Source of the DNA: UBA5078 sp964538025
GTDB taxonomy: Bacteria; Pseudomonadota; Gammaproteobacteria; Pseudomonadales; Pseudohongiellaceae
Direction of reading: 5' to 3'
DNA length: 64,000 nucleotides
NCBI GenBank assembly: GCA_964538025.1
Contig: CAZICZ010000003.1
Location: 62,001-126,000 of the forward strand
Shown: positions 43,898 through 52,916 of the stretch, piece by piece
Layout of the letters: every line of letters begins with the position of its first letter
Numbering within the stretch: the stretch's first letter is position 1
Position numbers and translations under genes: made by a program
The notes under the pieces: generated by a model
The model's input: only the letters and a program-made list of their open reading frames with translations
What the model was told of the DNA's origin: nothing
Database searches by the model: none

Positions 43898-44512
43898 TTA
43901 GCGATCAATGAGGATCTGCATTTTGCTCAATGCCAAGCGGATGCGGGATTTTACGGTGCCCAATGGAAGGCCCAATTCTTCAGCAATTTCGTTGTGGGAT
44001 TTGCTTTCCATAAAGGCTTTTTCGAGGACCAGCGCCTGCTCCTGGGGCAGCGTCGCCATGGCATTGCGGATCTGTGTTTCCACACGGCGTTGCTGCAGGT
44101 CCACGACCGGTTCGGGAGAGTCCGCTTCGTGCCAGATATCCTCGATGTCGATGGGGCGCTCCGCGCGGCCATTACGTCGAATGAAGTCGATGCGGGTGTT
44201 GCGGGCGATGGTAAAGATCCAGGTGCTGACGCTGGCCTTGCTGCTGTTGAAGGAGGCGGCCTTCTTCCACACCTTGACCATGACTTCCTGCGTCATTTCC
44301 TCGGCCTGTGACCGATCCGCATACGCACTGATGCCTTTGAGCAGAAACGCTTTGATCTGGGGGGCAAAATGATCGAACAGCTGCTTGAATGCCACCCGGT
44401 CTGCCGACTGCGCCACCTTGCGCATGGCGGCCTCCCACGGATCCGCCTGGAGTGTTTCACCCCGCACGCCGATGGCGGATACGGGATTGTTTTCGTCGAA
44501 ATTGCTCACCAA
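43898..44512 (-). CDS. rpoE: RpoE-like ECF sigma factor (ECF11 type)
   Basis: The 204-residue ECF sigma factor has region 2 (FKQLFDHFAPQIKAFLLKG to VWKKAASFNSSKASVSTWIFTIARN) and region 4 with the helix-turn-helix ESKSHNEIAEELGLPLGTVKSRIRLALSKM. The partner ChrR gene follows directly, the mark of the ECF11 group, which responds to singlet oxygen and related stress. Its own upstream region contains TGATCC-N16-CGTACT, a likely autoregulated promoter, and the divergent gene has the same motif. Distinct from the membrane-stress RpoE of E. coli. Confidence 0.93.
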   Translation of the reverse strand: MVSNFDENNPVSAIGVRGETLQADPWEAAMRKVAQSADRVAFKQLFDHFAPQIKAFLLKGISAYADRSQAEEMTQEVMVKVWKKAASFNSSKASVSTWIFTIARNTRIDFIRRNGRAERPIDIEDIWHEADSPEPVVDLQQRRVETQIRNAMATLPQEQALVLEKAFMESKSHNEIAEELGLPLGTVKSRIRLALSKMQILIDR

Positions 44513-44553
44513 AGCTCCTTGTAGCCTCTGTGACCTGCGTTTCAGATATTTCT

Positions 44554-44581
44554 AGTACGACGGCGGTTTCGGGCTGGATCA
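44554..44581 (-). promoter_or_regulatory. ECF sigma promoter of the sigma/anti-sigma operon
   Basis: On the minus strand TGATCC (44576-44581) and CGTACT (44554-44559) are 16 bases apart, about 41 bases before the sigma start codon. The pair occurs again in the divergent promoter with identical spacing, so this is probably the autoregulatory site. Confidence 0.7.
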
Positions 44582-44602
44582 CGGGCCGTGTCGCGAGAGC
44601 AC

Positions 44603-44630
44603 TGATCTGAAGCAACCGCGGTCGCGTACT
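44603..44630 (+). promoter_or_regulatory. ECF sigma promoter of the NTF2-like gene
   Basis: TGATCT (44603-44608) and CGTACT (44625-44630) are 16 bases apart, and the start codon of the NTF2-like gene follows 25 bases later. It matches the divergent site in seven of the paired positions' two blocks (only the sixth base of the first block differs). Confidence 0.7.
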
Positions 44631-44655
44631 CAGAGCACTCTATTGTCCCGAGAAG

Positions 44656-45114
44656 ATGCCATACCCCATGCCCCATGTCGAAATCCATCGTCAGGCCCTG
44701 TTGAAGAATTTCAAGGCCCTGTACCGCAACCCGCATCAGGCGAGTGCCGAGCACATCGAGCAGGTGTATACGCAGGATGTCGAGTTCCGGGACCCGACAC
44801 GACAAGGGGTCGGCCTCCTTGCGCTGAAGAACCACCTGCGTCACCTGCACGGCGGGGCCCTCTATACCCAGTTCGACTTTCTGGATGAACAGTGCAGCGA
44901 CAACACCGCGGTGATCACCTGGCAGATGCAATACACACCTCGCCGAGGGTTCCGCCGCCGTGCCGTGACCCTGCGAGGCATGACGCAGCTGCGCTTTACG
45001 GACCGTATCTACTACCAGGAAGACTTTTACGATCTCGGTCTCAGCCTCTACCAGCACGTGCCGGTGCTTGGCTCCTTCCTGCGCTTTGTGCATCGCCGGT
45101 GGCTGGCAGGCTAA
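44656..45114 (+). CDS. NTF2-like fold protein of the singlet-oxygen regulon
   Basis: This 152-residue product has an NTF2/SnoaL-type small alpha-beta fold: helices at the N-terminus (LLKNFKALYRNPHQASAEHIEQVY) then DVEFRDPTRQGVGLLALKNHL and a beta-rich middle (AVITWQMQYTPRR). Function unknown. Members next to rpoE-chrR often belong to operons for lipid modification (cfa-like) and photolyase, but no such genes follow here. The promoter shares the ECF motif with the sigma operon. ATG at 44656; a second ATG at 44668 is in frame. Confidence 0.78.
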   Translation: MPYPMPHVEIHRQALLKNFKALYRNPHQASAEHIEQVYTQDVEFRDPTRQGVGLLALKNHLRHLHGGALYTQFDFLDEQCSDNTAVITWQMQYTPRRGFRRRAVTLRGMTQLRFTDRIYYQEDFYDLGLSLYQHVPVLGSFLRFVHRRWLAG

Positions 45115-45117
45115 GCA

Positions 45118-45147
45118 CTGTCAGGACAGGGAACGCGCGGGTATAAT
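45118..45147 (+). promoter_or_regulatory. Sigma-70 promoter of the DUF2889 gene
   Basis: CTGTCA (45118-45123) and a perfect TATAAT (45142-45147) are 18 bases apart, 69 bases before the start codon of the DUF2889 gene. Confidence 0.5.
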
Positions 45148-45216
45148 CCTCCCCCTTCTCACGACAGACGCTGCGGCGCCACGGAACCGGCACCCTCAGC
45201 AGACAGAGGACTCTCC

Positions 45217-45780
45217 ATGCCCCTTTCAGCCCCCGCGCCCCGGCGCCACATTCACACCCGCACGATCAGCCTGCAGGGTTTTGAACGCGACGACGGCCTG
45301 TTCGACATCGAAGCCCATATGACGGATACCAAGACCTATGCCTTTCTCAATGACTGGCGGGGGGAGATCACCCCGGGACAGGCATTGCACGAGATGTGGG
45401 TCCGGGTGACGGTGGATGCCCAGTTCACGGTGCAGCAGATCGAGGCCGTCACAGACAACAGCCCCTTCGCCATATGCCCCGACATCACGCCCAACTATCA
45501 GGCGCTGGTCGGACTGAAAATGGGGCGTGGCTGGCGGGAGGGCATCAAGGAGCGCGTGGGAGGTGTTGCAGGGTGCACGCACATCACCGAATTGCTCTAT
45601 CCCATGGCGACGGTGGCATTCCAGACCATCACGCCGCTGCAGAAGCACCGACGCAATCTGCCGGATTCCGACATGAGCCACATGGGCAAAAAACCGGTCG
45701 TGCTCAATACCTGCCATACCTGGGCGGAAGACTCCCCGGTCGTGAAGGAAAAACTGCCACAGTTCTATCGGGCAAAATAA
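45217..45780 (+). CDS. DUF2889 family protein
   Basis: The 187-residue protein matches the DUF2889 pattern: RRHIHTRTISLQGFERDDGLFDIEAHMTDTKTY near the start, LHEMWVRVTVD, and the Cys-His part VAGCTHITELLYPMATVAFQT. The C-terminus has NTCHTWAEDSPVVKEKLPQFY. The conserved Cys, His and Asp hint at metal binding; the function is unknown. It converges with the kinase gene to its right (nine bases apart). Confidence 0.88.
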   Translation: MPLSAPAPRRHIHTRTISLQGFERDDGLFDIEAHMTDTKTYAFLNDWRGEITPGQALHEMWVRVTVDAQFTVQQIEAVTDNSPFAICPDITPNYQALVGLKMGRGWREGIKERVGGVAGCTHITELLYPMATVAFQTITPLQKHRRNLPDSDMSHMGKKPVVLNTCHTWAEDSPVVKEKLPQFYRAK

Positions 45781-45789
45781 AGCCTCGCG

Positions 45790-47988
45790 CTATTCCTCCA
45801 GAAGCGGAATCGCCAGCGTGATGGCAACGCCCTCGGCATCGCGCAAGTTTTCCGCGCGAATCTGGCCGTGGTGGAACTCCGTGACCAGGCGGGCAATGTG
45901 CAGGCCGATTCCCAGGTGTGGCTGTTTCTGTTTCTCCTGTGGGCGTACCGAAATCATCGAGTCAAACAGACGCCCCTTCATTTCTTCAGGAAGGTAAGGT
46001 CCGTAATTGGAAACCCGGATCACGGCCTGATCCCTGACGGCACGACAGAAGATCGAGATCGGCTTGTCGGGATAGGTAAACTCGACGGCATTGGCGATCA
46101 GCTTGTCCATCAGTTGCGCGATATATTCCGGAACCCCCATGATGATGACCGGCCCCTCGATGTCGGCAGACATTTCACAGTCCGGATAGGCCAGCCGGTA
46201 CCCTTCCACGCACCCGGTGATCACTCGCGCCAGATCCATTTTCTCTTTCTCGGAACTTTGCAGCATCTGCTCCAGCCGCGTCGCCTCACTCATATTGGTG
46301 AGAATCAGGTTAAGACGGTTGATGCCCTCTTCTGCCCGTTGAATGTAAATCTCCGACTCCTTGCCCGTGGCCACCATGCCGAGGTTTTCCAGAGAGGAGC
46401 GAACTACCGTCACGGGAGTGCGCAGCTCGTGAGAGAGACGCGAAGACATATGCTCCAGATAATTGGTGTATTGAGACAAACGTTCCACGATATTGGAAAA
46501 GCTGCGCGACAGATCGCCGATTTCATCCGAGCTTCGGCTGGCCTTGATGTTATTTCGCAAACGTCCGCTGTCATCAATCAGGCTCTCAGCCTGATTACGC
46601 AGATCACGAATACGTGTCGAGATGCGCGAGGCAAACGCAAACAGGCCGAAGGTGATCACCAACATTACGCCGAGAATGGTATTGAACAGGGTTTCCAGCG
46701 CCTGATTGCGGAAGGTCCGGATTCCGTTCATGTTCTGATCGACGATCACAGCCCCGAGCACCTCCTCGTCTGCGACGATGGGGTGGGCAGCTTCCAGAAT
46801 CCGGGTCTGCGTATCCGCAATCGTGCGGAACTGGGTTTGAGGCTCTCCGGCAAGTGCCGAATCAATATGCGAGCCTTCCGCCGTCCCTCCCGCATAGAGC
46901 TCGTCAATAAAGTCATTCGACGGTTTGGTCAGTATCTGGTAGTACAGCGGGTGCAGCAGCTTGTCCTCAATGAACAGCCAGGTTTTGTTAACGCGGGACG
47001 AGAGGGGATCTTCTGTCAAGGCGAGCCCGGACGCAGATTGAATATCGCCAACACTCAAGAGGATGCGCCCCGCCCGATCAATCACCTGAATGCGGGAATT
47101 GGTGTGACCCATGCCCTCCACAATGCGATCAATCTCCGGCGTGGGCCGGCGCAGAAACCCGAGTCTTTCGCGGTCATTGACATCGGAGGTAGCGATGACC
47201 GAGCTGACCTCTCGACGCTCCGGATCGTCCACATCGTAGATCGCAAAGCCTATCTGGTCGCCCAACATGGTGAGCGGCAGGCGCAGCTCCACTTCGTAGC
47301 CGTCGGGTACCTCATACCATTGACCCGCGATACGCTCTTCGTGAGAGAGGGCGGAGATATCACGCAGATCATCCCCGACCTCATAGGCATACAAAAATTC
47401 AGGACCACGCGGCGCCACCACATAACGCTTGTAATCCCCTTCGCGCGTGACCAGTGAAATCTGTAAAAAATCATTGCGGTGAACACTCAGGCTATCGGAA
47501 CTGCGGTACACAATGGCATCGTCCACCACCTTGAGGTAGGCATAAAGAAAACGGTTGTATTCGCCAACCAGCAATTTGAAATTCAGGGAGTGGTCGTAGT
47601 GGTAATAGCGGGCGAAGGGGCTGTGCGGATTCAGCTCCGTGCCAATGCTGTCCTGCTTGCCGTAGGAAAGCTCATAGCGCTGGTAGTCCTGCCAATCCAC
47701 AAGCGTGTTGTCATCAAGCGCAAGCGGATAAAAAACCGGATACACGTACAGATCGTTCGTCTGTCTGGCGGGGCTGTAGCTGCCTTCGTCGAACAATTCG
47801 GGACGCTCGTTCAGTGCAGTGGCGAGCGCACGCGCCGTCCCAAGCACGATCTCTTCCTGGCCGCGGCGCAGGTATTCTTCCATCTCCAGAATATATTGAT
47901 AACCAAGCCAGGGGACGACCAGCAGAAAGCTGGACAGAAAGACCAGTTTGAAACGAATGCCAAACGGATTTTTCAGATAGCGGGACAT
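45790..47988 (-). CDS. pdsS: Histidine kinase, proteobacterial dedicated sortase system type
   Basis: The 732-residue kinase has TM1 (about 15-30), a periplasmic domain of about 400 residues resembling a carbohydrate-binding fold in its middle part, TM2 (about 425-450), HAMP (about 450-510) and a kinase core with the phosphoacceptor in SRLSHELRTPVTVVR (His near 520). The ATP-binding part ends LGIGLHIARLV. Length and the partner response regulator fit the family that accompanies the proteobacterial dedicated sortase system (TIGR03785-like). No sortase or target gene is in this window. The family name is from memory of sequence features, not a search. Confidence 0.75.
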   Translation of the reverse strand: MSRYLKNPFGIRFKLVFLSSFLLVVPWLGYQYILEMEEYLRRGQEEIVLGTARALATALNERPELFDEGSYSPARQTNDLYVYPVFYPLALDDNTLVDWQDYQRYELSYGKQDSIGTELNPHSPFARYYHYDHSLNFKLLVGEYNRFLYAYLKVVDDAIVYRSSDSLSVHRNDFLQISLVTREGDYKRYVVAPRGPEFLYAYEVGDDLRDISALSHEERIAGQWYEVPDGYEVELRLPLTMLGDQIGFAIYDVDDPERREVSSVIATSDVNDRERLGFLRRPTPEIDRIVEGMGHTNSRIQVIDRAGRILLSVGDIQSASGLALTEDPLSSRVNKTWLFIEDKLLHPLYYQILTKPSNDFIDELYAGGTAEGSHIDSALAGEPQTQFRTIADTQTRILEAAHPIVADEEVLGAVIVDQNMNGIRTFRNQALETLFNTILGVMLVITFGLFAFASRISTRIRDLRNQAESLIDDSGRLRNNIKASRSSDEIGDLSRSFSNIVERLSQYTNYLEHMSSRLSHELRTPVTVVRSSLENLGMVATGKESEIYIQRAEEGINRLNLILTNMSEATRLEQMLQSSEKEKMDLARVITGCVEGYRLAYPDCEMSADIEGPVIIMGVPEYIAQLMDKLIANAVEFTYPDKPISIFCRAVRDQAVIRVSNYGPYLPEEMKGRLFDSMISVRPQEKQKQPHLGIGLHIARLVTEFHHGQIRAENLRDAEGVAITLAIPLLEE

Positions 47989-48704
47989 TATGTGTCAGAG
48001 GTGCCTGAGGTGTTCTGCGTGTTCCAGCGATAACCCATGCCATAGACCGTTTCGATACAGTCGAAGCTTTCATCCACCAGCATGAATTTTTTGCGAATGC
48101 GTTTCACGTGCGAAGTGATTGTACTGCCGTCCACGAATATCTTGGATTCCTGCATCAGGACCTGACGGCTTTTCACATGGCCGGGAAATTTCACCAGAGC
48201 ATGCACCATCCAGAATTCGGTCACCGTCAGCGGCACCGGAATATTGTCCCACTGAATCGTCAGACGCCCGATGTCCAGCGTCAGCTTGTCGCGCTGCAGC
48301 AGATTCTCGGGCGAGGTGGGCTGGTCCAGCACATCCAAGCGACGAAACAGGGCGGCAATGCGGGCGGACAGATGGGGCAGGCTGATGTCCTTGGTCAGAT
48401 AGTCATCCGCTCCCATGCGCAGACCGCTCACGGTGTCGAAATCATTGTCACGCGCCGTCAGGAAAATGATCGGCAAGGTGTCTGACATCGAACGCAGGGA
48501 CTGACAGAGGGTGAAGCCGCCATCGATTTCGTTCTCGAGGCCGATATCGATAATGGCGAGATTGGGCAACCGGATATCAAAGGAGCGCATGGCGTCCTTG
48601 CGGTTGGAGTAGGTCTGGACTTCATAGCCCTGTTTGCGCAACACATCCGCATAGTTTTCCCGGATGGCCGCTTCGTCTTCCACGATTGCAATTCGTCTTG
48701 CCAT
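47988..48704 (-). CDS. pdsR: OmpR-type response regulator, dedicated sortase system type
   Basis: The 238-residue protein has a receiver (acidic VEDEAAIRENY, phosphoacceptor in LAIIDIGLENEIDGGF, LTARDND, Lys in DDYLTKD) and an OmpR-type winged helix with TVTEFWMVHALVKFPG and YGMGYRW. The phosphoacceptor Asp is followed by IGLENEIDGG, a four-residue insertion that is typical of the TIGR03787 group. Its stop and the kinase start share one base (TAATG). ATG 48704 is used; GTG 48719 is an in-frame alternative. Confidence 0.8.
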   Translation of the reverse strand: MARRIAIVEDEAAIRENYADVLRKQGYEVQTYSNRKDAMRSFDIRLPNLAIIDIGLENEIDGGFTLCQSLRSMSDTLPIIFLTARDNDFDTVSGLRMGADDYLTKDISLPHLSARIAALFRRLDVLDQPTSPENLLQRDKLTLDIGRLTIQWDNIPVPLTVTEFWMVHALVKFPGHVKSRQVLMQESKIFVDGSTITSHVKRIRKKFMLVDESFDCIETVYGMGYRWNTQNTSGTSDT

Positions 48705-49067
48705 GTTCACCACTTCCACAGTCGTCTAGGGTCGGTTTTCTCCCCTGTCCTGAGCGCGCAGAGCCCAGTGACGAAGGCACTATACAGCATTTGACAAGCC
48801 CGGGTGAACGGCGCGCAACAGGTCAGACGGCCACCTCTTGGCTGCCTTTTTTCTGCCATATTCGGTCAGCATCTCGCCTCGATTAATGCCTTGTAGCGCA
48901 AGAAAAGGCGTGTTTAATCACAAGTTCCGGAGGTGCTCCGGGCAGTAAAGGATTCTTCAGGGACGCGACGGAACCTTTCTGACATTTCAGCCACTAAAAA
49001 TACGAAAGAAACCGGGAGAAGGCCCCTTTTCCCCACGCGTAGTAGGTTTATTAGCGGAGAGTTTCTC
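48705..49067. other. Divergent spacer between regulator and GST genes
   Basis: This 363-base stretch holds no ORF I can support. On the minus strand TTCACC and TATAGT are 18 bases apart before the response regulator, a weak candidate promoter. The right half has no clear rightward promoter. A small GC-rich inverted pair (CCGGAGGTGCTCCGG) lies near 48926-48940. Confidence 0.5.
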
Positions 49068-49730
49068 ATGAGTCACGCAAAGCTGGTGATTGGCAACAAA
49101 AACTATTCCTCCTGGTCCATGCGTCCCTGGTTGCTGTTGAAAGCCTTCGGGATTCCTTTCGAAGAAATCAATATTGCGCTTTACCAGAAAAACACCGCCG
49201 AAAAGCTGGGGCCCTATTCTCCCTCGCTGAAGGTGCCGGCGCTGTTGCACAACCAGACGACCGTGTGGGATTCCCTTGCCATCTGCGAATACATTTCAGA
49301 ACAGCTTTTGGATGGCCGTGGCTGGCCCATGAATCCGAAAAAGCGCGCTAGCGCGAGATCAGTCTGTGCCGAAGTGCACGCCGAGTTTCCACATGTGAAG
49401 AAGGACTGGCCAATGAACTGCAAGGCGTCCGTGAACATGCCGGTGTCGGAAAAACTGGGGGATGAGATTGCCCGCGTCGATGCCATCTGGAGTTGCTGCC
49501 GTCGCAAATACGGGGTCGACGGAGAGTATCTGTTCGGTAAATTCTCCATCGCCGATTGCATGTTCGCGCCGCTCGCAGTGTGCTTCCGCGCTTATGGCGC
49601 GAACCTGAGTGCCCAGGCACAGCAGTATGCCGACACTCTGCTGGCCAATCCTCACGTGCAGGAATGGATTCGTCAGGGCCGGGAGGAACAGGAGCCCGTC
49701 CCCATGAGCAACGTCAGTAATCTGTTCTGA
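49068..49730 (+). CDS. Glutathione S-transferase family protein
   Basis: From ATG 49068 (GGAGA upstream) the product has 220 residues: an N-terminal thioredoxin-like domain opening LVIGNKNYSSWSMRPWLLLKA and a helical C-terminal domain. The catalytic Ser is in NYSSWS, as in the zeta/DUF-like beta GSTs. It is a paralogue of the GST at 61371-62054, sharing GNKNYSSWSxRPW and the FDVxRAFSPS/LGPYSPSLKVPAL-type loop. The open frame upstream to 48933 is not conserved. Detoxification or repair is likely; substrate unknown. Confidence 0.9.
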   Translation: MSHAKLVIGNKNYSSWSMRPWLLLKAFGIPFEEINIALYQKNTAEKLGPYSPSLKVPALLHNQTTVWDSLAICEYISEQLLDGRGWPMNPKKRASARSVCAEVHAEFPHVKKDWPMNCKASVNMPVSEKLGDEIARVDAIWSCCRRKYGVDGEYLFGKFSIADCMFAPLAVCFRAYGANLSAQAQQYADTLLANPHVQEWIRQGREEQEPVPMSNVSNLF

Positions 49731-49749
49731 CCCTACCTTTCTGCAGACG

Positions 49750-49780
49750 AAAAAAAGGCGCGAGTGTCGCGCCTTTTTTT
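49750..49780. terminator. Bidirectional terminator between GST and DAHP synthase genes
   Basis: A perfect 14-base stem (A7 GGCGCGA and TCGCGCC T7) with a GTG loop. Both convergent genes (ending at 49730 and 49798) can use it. Confidence 0.9.
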
Positions 49781-49797
49781 ATGGGCTATCAGGGACG

Positions 49798-50877
49798 TCA
49801 GGCGCCCGCGCCTCGATGTGGCAACACGTCTTTGAGCTTGGCTGCCATTTCCCGAATGCTGCGCTCGGTTTCGTTCCAGTCGATACAGGCATCCGTCACA
49901 GAGACCCCGTACTTCAGCTGTGACAGATCTTTTGGGATGCTCTGATTGCCAAAGTGCAGATTGCTTTCCAGCATGACGCCAATGATGGACGTGTTGCCTT
50001 CCATGATTTGATGCGTCACGTCCTTGAGCACCAGCGGCTGCACCGACGGGTCCTTGTTAGAATTGGCATGGCTGCAGTCGATCATGATATTGCTGCTGAC
50101 TTTGCCTTTCAGCAGCGCTGCTTCGCACTGGGCCACATGCACGGAATCATAGTTCGGTCCGGCGCTGCCACCGCGCAGCACAACATGCGCATAGGGATTG
50201 CCCTTCGTGGTCACCACCGACACCTGGCCCTGGCTGTTGATGCCGAGAAAACGGTGCGGGCTGCTCACGGACTGCATCGCGTTAATGGCCACTGTCAGGC
50301 CACCATCCGTGCCGTTCTTGAATCCGACCGCCGAGGAAAGTCCGCTCGACATCTCGCGATGGGTTTGCGATTCGGTAGTGCGGGCGCCAATGGCTGACCA
50401 CGCGATAATGTCCTGCAAATACTGGGGTGAAATCGGATCCAGCGCTTCGGTCGACGTGGGCAGCCCCATCGCCGCGATGTCCAGCAACAGCTTGCGCCCC
50501 TTGTGCAATCCTTCTTCAATTTTGAACGTATCGTCCATGTACGGATCATTGATCAAACCCTTCCAGCCAACAGAGGTGCGGGGCTTCTCAAAATAGACGC
50601 GCATGACTAAGTAGAGCGTGTCCTTGACCTCATGGGCGAGCGTCTTGAGACGGCGCGCATATTCCAGCGCTGCGTCGACATCATGAATCGAGCAGGGGCC
50701 TACCACGATAAACAGGCGAGGGTCCTTGCGGTCGAGAATATCGAAGATTGTCTGGCGTGCGGCGCGCACCGATTCCAGTGCAGCGCCTTCCAGCGGCAAC
50801 TCCTTTTTCAGTTGTTCGGGTGTCATCAAGGCCTGAATGGAGTCGATGTTCAAATCATCTATACGTGCGTTTGTCAT
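49798..50877 (-). CDS. aroG: 3-deoxy-7-phosphoheptulonate synthase (class I)
   Basis: The 359-residue class I DAHP synthase condenses phosphoenolpyruvate and erythrose 4-phosphate, the first step of aromatic amino acid synthesis. It contains IVVGPCSIHD, YFEKPRTSVGWKGLINDP, ARTTESQTHREMSSGLS, VLRGGSAGPNYD and MIDCSHANSNKD. Which paralogue (feedback by Phe, Tyr or Trp) cannot be told. It lies 59 bases after thiC on the same strand. Confidence 0.95.
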   Translation of the reverse strand: MTNARIDDLNIDSIQALMTPEQLKKELPLEGAALESVRAARQTIFDILDRKDPRLFIVVGPCSIHDVDAALEYARRLKTLAHEVKDTLYLVMRVYFEKPRTSVGWKGLINDPYMDDTFKIEEGLHKGRKLLLDIAAMGLPTSTEALDPISPQYLQDIIAWSAIGARTTESQTHREMSSGLSSAVGFKNGTDGGLTVAINAMQSVSSPHRFLGINSQGQVSVVTTKGNPYAHVVLRGGSAGPNYDSVHVAQCEAALLKGKVSSNIMIDCSHANSNKDPSVQPLVLKDVTHQIMEGNTSIIGVMLESNLHFGNQSIPKDLSQLKYGVSVTDACIDWNETERSIREMAAKLKDVLPHRGAGA

Positions 50878-50936
50878 GAATGTTCTCGTTTGCGTTCTGG
50901 CGTTTTGCGCGGGTAAATGTACACAGTGGCGAGCCT

Positions 50937-52820
50937 TCAGACGCGTCGGTACAGCTCGCGTCCACTTTGGTTATAGGTCTCTGCCATCTCGTCGAGACCG
51001 CTCTTGAGTGCCGCTTCAACGTTCTCGATGTCTTTCTGCGCCGCGTAATCGCGCACTTCCTGACTGATTTTCATCGAACAGAATTTGGGTCCGCACATGG
51101 AGCAAAAGTGCGCCACCTTGCCCGATTGCTTCGGCAGAGTTTCATCGTGGAAGCTGCGTGCGGTGTCCGGGTCCAGCGCCAGGTTGAACTGATCTTCCCA
51201 GCGGAACTCGAATCGCGCTTTGGACAGTGCATTGTCCCGCAACTGCGCGCCAGGATGCCCTTTCGCAAGATCGGCAGCGTGTGCAGCAATCTTGTAGGTG
51301 ATGATGCCGTCCTTAACGTCCTGCTTGTTCGGCAGCCCCAGATGCTCCTTGGGCGTGACGTAGCAGAGCATGGCACAGCCGTACCAGCCGATCATGGCGG
51401 CACCAATGCCTGACGTTATGTGGTCGTAGCCAGGCGCGATGTCGGTGGTCAGGGGGCCCAGGGTATAGAAAGGGGCCTCACCACACTCTTGCAGCTGCAG
51501 ATCCATGTTTTCCTTGATCATGTGCATCGGTACATGGCCCGGGCCTTCGATCATGCATTGCACATCGTGTTGCCACGCGATTTTCGTGAGCTCTCCCAGC
51601 GTGCGCAACTCGCCAAACTGTGCCTCGTCGTTCGCGTCCGCAATCGACCCGGGACGCAGTCCGTCCCCCAGAGAGAAGGACACATCGTAGGCCTTCATGA
51701 TTTCGCAGATTTCCTCAAAATGTGTGTAGAGGAAATTTTCCCGATGGTGAGCCAAACACCACTTTGCCATGATGGACCCACCACGGGACACGATGCCTGT
51801 CACCCGCTTGGCGGTAAGGGGCACATAGCGCAGCAACACGCCGGCGTGAATCGTAAAATAGTCAACGCCCTGCTCGGCCTGTTCGATCAAGGTGTCACGG
51901 AAGATGTCCCAGGTCAGTTCCTCGGCGATGCCATCGACTTTTTCAAGCGCCTGATAGATGGGAACGGTGCCGATTGGCAGCATGGAGTTGCGGATGATCC
52001 ATTCGCGCGTTTCGTGGATGTTCTTGCCGGTGGAAAGGTCCATCACGGTGTCGGCACCCCAGTGGGCAGCCCATGTGAGTTTTTCCACCTCTTCCTCAAT
52101 CGAGGAAGAGAGTGCCGAATTCCCGATATTGGCGTTGATCTTCACCAGGAAATTTCGCCCGATGATCATCGGCTCCACTTCCGGATGATTGATGTTCAGC
52201 GGAATGATGGCGCGTCCACGGGCCACCTCTGCGCGCACGAACTCGGGCGTGATTTCGCCGGGAATGGCCGCACCGAAGGACTCCCCTTTGTGTTGCGCAC
52301 TCAGCTGTGCCTGTTCACGCGCCTGCATATAGGCCATGTTTTCCCGAATGGCGATGTACTCCATTTCGGGTGTGATGATGCCCTGACGCGCGTAATGAAG
52401 CTGTGTCACATTGCGGCCGGCTTTCGCCCGGCGCGGGGCGCGCAGGTGCTCAAAGCGCAAGTGGGCTGTGCGCAGGTCACTCTGACGCTGCTTGCCGTAG
52501 GTGGAGCTGACGTCCGCGAGCTGTTCGGTATCATTGCGCTCGGCAATCCAGGTGGCGCGAATGGCGGGCAGACCCGCCCGCAGATCAACACGGGCTGCCG
52601 GGTCCGAATAAGGTCCGGAGGTGTCATACACGCGCACCGGGGCATTGGGCTCCCGGCCGTTCTCGGTGAGGGTGTCAGACAGGCGAATTTCCCGCATCGG
52701 CACAAGAATGTCGGAACGGCTTCCCTGCACATACACCTTGGAGGCGTTTGTGAACGGTGTTCTGGTGCTGCGGTCCAGACGCGTAATCTTGTCGAGAAAC
52801 TGCTCTGCGTTAATGCTCAT
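50937..52820 (-). CDS. thiC: Phosphomethylpyrimidine synthase ThiC
   Basis: The 627-residue radical SAM enzyme converts aminoimidazole ribotide to hydroxymethylpyrimidine phosphate for thiamine. The [4Fe-4S] cysteines are in the C-terminal FCSMCGPKFCSM, and the family blocks GRAIIPLNINHPEVEPMIIG, IHAGVLLRYVPLTAKRVTGIVSRGG and EGPGHVPMHMI are intact. ATG 52820 has AGGAAAGAG upstream. No TPP riboswitch is evident in the leader. Confidence 0.97.
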   Translation of the reverse strand: MSINAEQFLDKITRLDRSTRTPFTNASKVYVQGSRSDILVPMREIRLSDTLTENGREPNAPVRVYDTSGPYSDPAARVDLRAGLPAIRATWIAERNDTEQLADVSSTYGKQRQSDLRTAHLRFEHLRAPRRAKAGRNVTQLHYARQGIITPEMEYIAIRENMAYMQAREQAQLSAQHKGESFGAAIPGEITPEFVRAEVARGRAIIPLNINHPEVEPMIIGRNFLVKINANIGNSALSSSIEEEVEKLTWAAHWGADTVMDLSTGKNIHETREWIIRNSMLPIGTVPIYQALEKVDGIAEELTWDIFRDTLIEQAEQGVDYFTIHAGVLLRYVPLTAKRVTGIVSRGGSIMAKWCLAHHRENFLYTHFEEICEIMKAYDVSFSLGDGLRPGSIADANDEAQFGELRTLGELTKIAWQHDVQCMIEGPGHVPMHMIKENMDLQLQECGEAPFYTLGPLTTDIAPGYDHITSGIGAAMIGWYGCAMLCYVTPKEHLGLPNKQDVKDGIITYKIAAHAADLAKGHPGAQLRDNALSKARFEFRWEDQFNLALDPDTARSFHDETLPKQSGKVAHFCSMCGPKFCSMKISQEVRDYAAQKDIENVEAALKSGLDEMAETYNQSGRELYRRV

Positions 52821-52916
52821 TGCTCTTTCCTATAATGTCAGTGCCGAACGGGTGGGAATGACGACAACCGGAAAGTCCGGGTCCCGTCTGGCCTTGGCGT
52901 GTGCAAACAAGGCGGC

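Noticed and set aside
45868..47457. 529-codon open frame opposite the sortase-type kinase
   Set aside because: No domain or start signal; a GC-rich codon shadow of the kinase gene.
51420..52835. 471-codon frame opposite thiC
   Set aside because: Shadow frame of thiC.
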